23,250 nucleotides of DNA from positions 1 through 23,250 of the forward strand of contig JBEHYB010000034.1 in assembly GCA_048498395.1 (NCBI GenBank), written 5' to 3'. The DNA is from Micavibrio_B sp048498395. GTDB taxonomy: Bacteria > Pseudomonadota > Alphaproteobacteria > Micavibrionales > Micavibrionaceae. Every line of letters begins with the position of its first letter. Position 1 is the stretch's first letter. The position numbers were made by a program, and so were the translations under genes. The notes beneath the pieces were generated by a model. That model was given only the letters and a program-made list of their open reading frames with translations. It searched no databases and was not told the origin of the DNA. Of the stretch, positions 20,330-23,250 are shown in pieces.

Positions 20330-22582
20330 ATGGCACTCGACCTAAAATACCAATACGCCCATACAGCCCTCCTGCGCGACGGTCGTCCTGTTTATATCAG
20401 GATCGGCGACTGGCTGATGCAGCCAGACCATTCGCTGGTCATGTTCCTGTTCGCCGCTTTCAGCTTTCATTTTTACGAACCTTTTCTGGTTTATTCCGAT
20501 TTCATTTTCTTCTTCGCGCTGATGTATCTGTGGTGGCTGAATTCGCGCGACCGCTCGCTCGCATTCAAAATGCCGCTCGGGGCCAAGCACAAGGATAAAA
20601 AGGCCCGCAACGGCAAACCCGGCGGTATTCTCTATCTCGGCAACACGGGCAAGGAACGCGAAGAAGTCTGGTTCGACAATAACGATGCCAGAACGCACAT
20701 GCTTTATCTCGGCACCACCGGTTCCGGTAAAACCGAAGGTCTGAAATCGATGGCGACGAACGCCATGTGCTGGGCCTCGGGCTTCGTCTATATCGACGGT
20801 AAAGCCGATACCGATTTGTGGTCTTCGCTCTCATCCCTCGTCCGCCGTTTCGGCCGCGACGACGATCTGCTCGTTTTGAACTACATGACGGGTAACTCGA
20901 ACCGCAAAGCGCCGTCGAACTCCATGAACCCGTTCTCGACGGGCTCCGCCTCCTACCTCACCCAGATGATGGTGTCCCTGATGCCGGAAGCCGAGGGTGA
21001 TAACGCGATGTGGAAAGAACGTGCGGTGTCTCTTCTCGGCGCGCTTATGCCGGCCCTCACCTGGAAACGCGACAATCAGGACCAGCCGATGTCGGTCGGC
21101 ACCATCCGCGCCGCTTTGGCGCTCAGCGCCGTCGTTAAACTCTCGCGCGATGAATCGCTGCCTGAAATGATCCGCCGCGGTCTGAAAGGTTATTGTGAAA
21201 CACTGCCGGGTTATGTCGATGCCGCGTTCGATGATGACGGTAAAGACAAACCGATGGGCCCCGATCAGCCGATGATCGATACGACGACCGCCAAGACCCA
21301 GCACGGATACCTGTCCATGCAGTTCACAAGGTCGTTGCAGTCTTTGGCCGACGATTACGGTTACATCTTCGACAGCCAGGCGGCTGACGTTGACATGCTC
21401 GATATCGTTCTCAATCGCCGCATTCTCGTCGTCCTTATTCCGGCTCTGGAAAAATCCGGCGATGAAACCGCCAACCTTGGTAAAATCGTCGCCGCGACAT
21501 TGAAAGGGATGATGGGTTCCACCCTCGGCTCCACGGTCGAAGGCGAAAGCTCGTCCGTCATCGAGAACAAACCGACGCATTCCGAAACGCCTTTCATGAC
21601 CATCTTCGACGAGGTCGGTTACTACGCCTCGCAAGGTATGGGCGTTATGGCCGCACAGGCCCGTTCCCTCGGCTTCGCGCTTCTCTTCTCCGCGCAGGAT
21701 TTGCCGGCGATGGAAAAACGCGTCAAGGAAGAAGCCCGTTCCATCGCGGCTAACTGTAACATCAAGATTTTCGGCAAACTCGAAGATCCGACCCAGACCA
21801 AGGAATTCTTTGAAAAAACCGTCGGCTCCGCTTTCGTGACCGAGGTGTCGGGTTTCCAGACCCAGGCCGGCAGTATGTCGCGCTCTTATCACGATAACTT
21901 CCAGGCCGGCGTTCAGGATCGTAAACGCGCCAACTATGACGCGATCCGCGCGCAGAAAGAGGGCGAAGCCACGATCGCTTTCGGCGACCGTGTCGTTGAA
22001 GTCAATATTTTCTACTCGAACCCGGGCTTTGCCAAGGCGATGCGCGTCACACGCTACCTGGCTCTTTCGCCACCGGATGAAACACTGCTCAAACACCGCG
22101 CGTCCGTGACCAAGCTGCGCGACTTGATGGTGAAAAAGGGCTGGAGTGCGGCGCGCGCCGATGTCGCGCCTGAAACACCGAACGAACTGCGCGCCCTCGC
22201 TGATGGATTCACTTTAAGTAAGGACCGCAAGACCTCGCGCCTCGATCGCGGGATACTGGGCGTTGTCGCCCTGCATGCGCTGAACAACCCCGTCAATCTG
22301 GACGAGACAGTGCCGGTCGTCGAGCCAGTCGCCACAGCCGCTCCTGCGCCTGCAAAAGCGGCAGGCGGCGGCAACCCGATGGCTTTCTTCGAAGGCAAGA
22401 AACAACCGGCGATGCCCGAAGCCCCTGCCCCGGAAACAACCAGCTATAACGATCTCGCGGCCGAAGCCGAACACGAACAGCTCGCGCTCGATGACGAGAC
22501 GAAAAACATCCTCTCCGATGCCGCCGATACCGCGCGCAAGGAAATCTTCAAATCAGAAAAATCTTCTGATGCAGCAGAATAA
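20330..22582 (+). CDS. dotL: Type IVB secretion coupling ATPase DotL/IcmO (TrbC-like)
   Basis: A 750-residue VirD4-like ATPase. Two N-terminal membrane helices (about 35-70) precede Walker A LGTTGSGKTEG (127-137) and Walker B FMTIFDEVGYYA (422-433). Other family blocks are VYIDGKADTDLWSSL, NPFSTGSASYLTQMMVSLMPEA, RSLGFALLFSAQDLPAMEKRVKEEARSIAANCNIKIFGKLEDP and the FEKTVG segment. The C-terminal ~110 residues are Ala/Pro/Glu-rich and low in complexity, the region that binds adaptor chaperones in Legionella DotL. It energises substrate delivery to the type IVB channel. An 85-bp gap before it contains AT-rich sequence that may hold its own promoter; no strong ribosome site is seen. The end overlaps the next gene by 14 bp. 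Confidence 0.93.
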   Translation: MALDLKYQYAHTALLRDGRPVYIRIGDWLMQPDHSLVMFLFAAFSFHFYEPFLVYSDFIFFFALMYLWWLNSRDRSLAFKMPLGAKHKDKKARNGKPGGILYLGNTGKEREEVWFDNNDARTHMLYLGTTGSGKTEGLKSMATNAMCWASGFVYIDGKADTDLWSSLSSLVRRFGRDDDLLVLNYMTGNSNRKAPSNSMNPFSTGSASYLTQMMVSLMPEAEGDNAMWKERAVSLLGALMPALTWKRDNQDQPMSVGTIRAALALSAVVKLSRDESLPEMIRRGLKGYCETLPGYVDAAFDDDGKDKPMGPDQPMIDTTTAKTQHGYLSMQFTRSLQSLADDYGYIFDSQAADVDMLDIVLNRRILVVLIPALEKSGDETANLGKIVAATLKGMMGSTLGSTVEGESSSVIENKPTHSETPFMTIFDEVGYYASQGMGVMAAQARSLGFALLFSAQDLPAMEKRVKEEARSIAANCNIKIFGKLEDPTQTKEFFEKTVGSAFVTEVSGFQTQAGSMSRSYHDNFQAGVQDRKRANYDAIRAQKEGEATIAFGDRVVEVNIFYSNPGFAKAMRVTRYLALSPPDETLLKHRASVTKLRDLMVKKGWSAARADVAPETPNELRALADGFTLSKDRKTSRLDRGILGVVALHALNNPVNLDETVPVVEPVATAAPAPAKAAGGGNPMAFFEGKKQPAMPEAPAPETTSYNDLAAEAEHEQLALDDETKNILSDAADTARKEIFKSEKSSDAAE

Positions 22583-23250
22583 ACGATCGCAAACCGGCAG
22601 CGCCATTCTCTACATCCTGATCGGTGTCGTTCTTTTCGGCATGGTCATGTTCGCCTTTACGCGCGGCAGCAATGTCTCGTCCTCCATAGGCACCAAAGGC
22701 AACGCCAAAACAAACGCTTCCCAGATCATGGAATACGCGAAAACCGTCGAATTCGCGGCCAACAAGCTTTTGATGAAAGGCTGTTCGGAGAACGAATTGA
22801 ATTTCGCGAACGCGCTCGATGCCTTTCATGTCAATGCTGACGCGCCCGTCTCCAAGAAATGCGATATCTTCGATGCCGCTGGCGGCAATATCAGGCCGCT
22901 TTTGCCGGATGCCTCCTGGGTCAACAGCACAGGCGACCAGCATTTTTATTACACATCCTCCGATGCCATACAGGACATAGGAACGACCTGTACTCAAATA
23001 AGCTGTGCCGAGCTCTCGCTCAACCTCTGGGACATTCCGCTTGAACTCTGCAATGCCCTTAATGCGCTTGCCGGGAACACTTTCACGACCATCCCGACAG
23101 ACGGCCTGTGGGGAGCCCCCTTCACCGGCTCTTACGGCGATTCGGGCAGCTCGAATGTCGTGTTCAATTCAACGGATCTTAAAGGCAAAAAAGCGGTCTG
23201 CTATAATGACAGCACCAGAACCGTAAGTGGTTTTGCCCATAGCTATGCCG
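22569..23250 (+). CDS. Pilin-like single-pass protein, C-terminally cut by the window edge
   Basis: An open frame of 227 codons without a stop. The start ATG at 22569-22571 overlaps the end of dotL in another frame. The N-terminus MQQNKRSQTGSAILYILIGV has a short basic leader, a G-S junction and one long hydrophobic helix (about 12-30), the layout of type IV prepilins and pseudopilins. The conserved Glu at mature position 5 is absent (Y instead). The exported-looking remainder has spaced cysteines (C70, C98, C138, C143, C160, C212), several possible disulfides, and Asn/Ser/Thr-rich composition. I infer a secreted or surface subunit linked to the type IVB system; the family is not identified. 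Overlap with dotL implies translational coupling. Confidence 0.75.
   Translation, partial: MQQNKRSQTGSAILYILIGVVLFGMVMFAFTRGSNVSSSIGTKGNAKTNASQIMEYAKTVEFAANKLLMKGCSENELNFANALDAFHVNADAPVSKKCDIFDAAGGNIRPLLPDASWVNSTGDQHFYYTSSDAIQDIGTTCTQISCAELSLNLWDIPLELCNALNALAGNTFTTIPTDGLWGAPFTGSYGDSGSSNVVFNSTDLKGKKAVCYNDSTRTVSGFAHSYA

Noticed and set aside
20831..22096. A 421-codon ORF antisense to dotL
   Set aside because: A mirror frame of a GC-moderate coding gene; no ribosome site and His/Arg/Gly-rich shadow composition.
1..23250. CRISPR arrays, rRNA genes, insertion sequences
   Set aside because: No regularly spaced repeat-spacer pattern, no rRNA sequence and no transposase or integrase frame was seen on either strand.

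Overview
The window looks like chromosomal DNA of an alphaproteobacterium. GC is moderate, roughly 50-55% by eye, and the gene families and their neighbourhoods fit that class. A relative of the Micavibrio lineage is possible, but that is only an impression from the type IVB secretion genes and codon use. The window starts inside an efflux operon and ends inside a secretion-linked gene.

Layout, left to right. (1) 1-3170: a tripartite drug efflux operon (NodT-type outer membrane lipoprotein, HlyD/EmrA adaptor, start of an EmrB-type MFS pump) transcribed leftward. It faces a TetR regulator, and a perfect 17-bp palindrome sits on the efflux promoter. (2) 3200-5945: a sulfur amino acid operon, cystathionine beta-synthase plus a cystathionine gamma-lyase/synthase-type enzyme. 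It is preceded by a nine-residue leader ORF encoding MFLMCCCCC (five consecutive cysteine codons, then stop), which looks like a cysteine-sensing attenuator. (3) 5936-9151: a leftward stress cluster of Dps, a phospholipase-D-type cardiolipin synthase and a YegD-like Hsp70. (4) 9303-11767: a TMEM175-type potassium channel; two micro-ORFs behind a strong promoter with a TetR-type operator; a bidirectional terminator; the TetR gene with a matching operator at its own promoter; then a flavin reductase-like protein and a 44-residue protein. (5) 11825-14811: a YjjX-type NTPase, an HD-domain nucleotidase, an orphan 97-residue protein, and a MerR regulator facing a TauE/SafE exporter across a 19-bp-spacer MerR promoter.

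(6) 14831-18245 is visibly more AT-rich and looks acquired. It holds an XRE regulator next to an 11-bp-phased repeat array, then a complete type II restriction-modification module: a D12-class adenine methyltransferase, an HNH endonuclease convergent with it, and a small C-protein-like controller with C-box-like operators and an apparently leaderless start. The island ends at the 3' side of a tRNA-Thr(UGU) gene, next to a 15-bp perfect inverted repeat. No integrase is visible.

(7) 18494-23250: type IVB (Dot/Icm) coupling-complex genes, dotM/icmP and dotL/icmO, separated by an unrecognised membrane protein and followed by a pilin-like protein that runs off the window.

The most interesting items are the polycysteine leader, the TetR-controlled micro-ORF pair, the R-M control region, and the dotM-X-dotL-pilin arrangement. 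All calls come from reading the sequence; no database search was possible.
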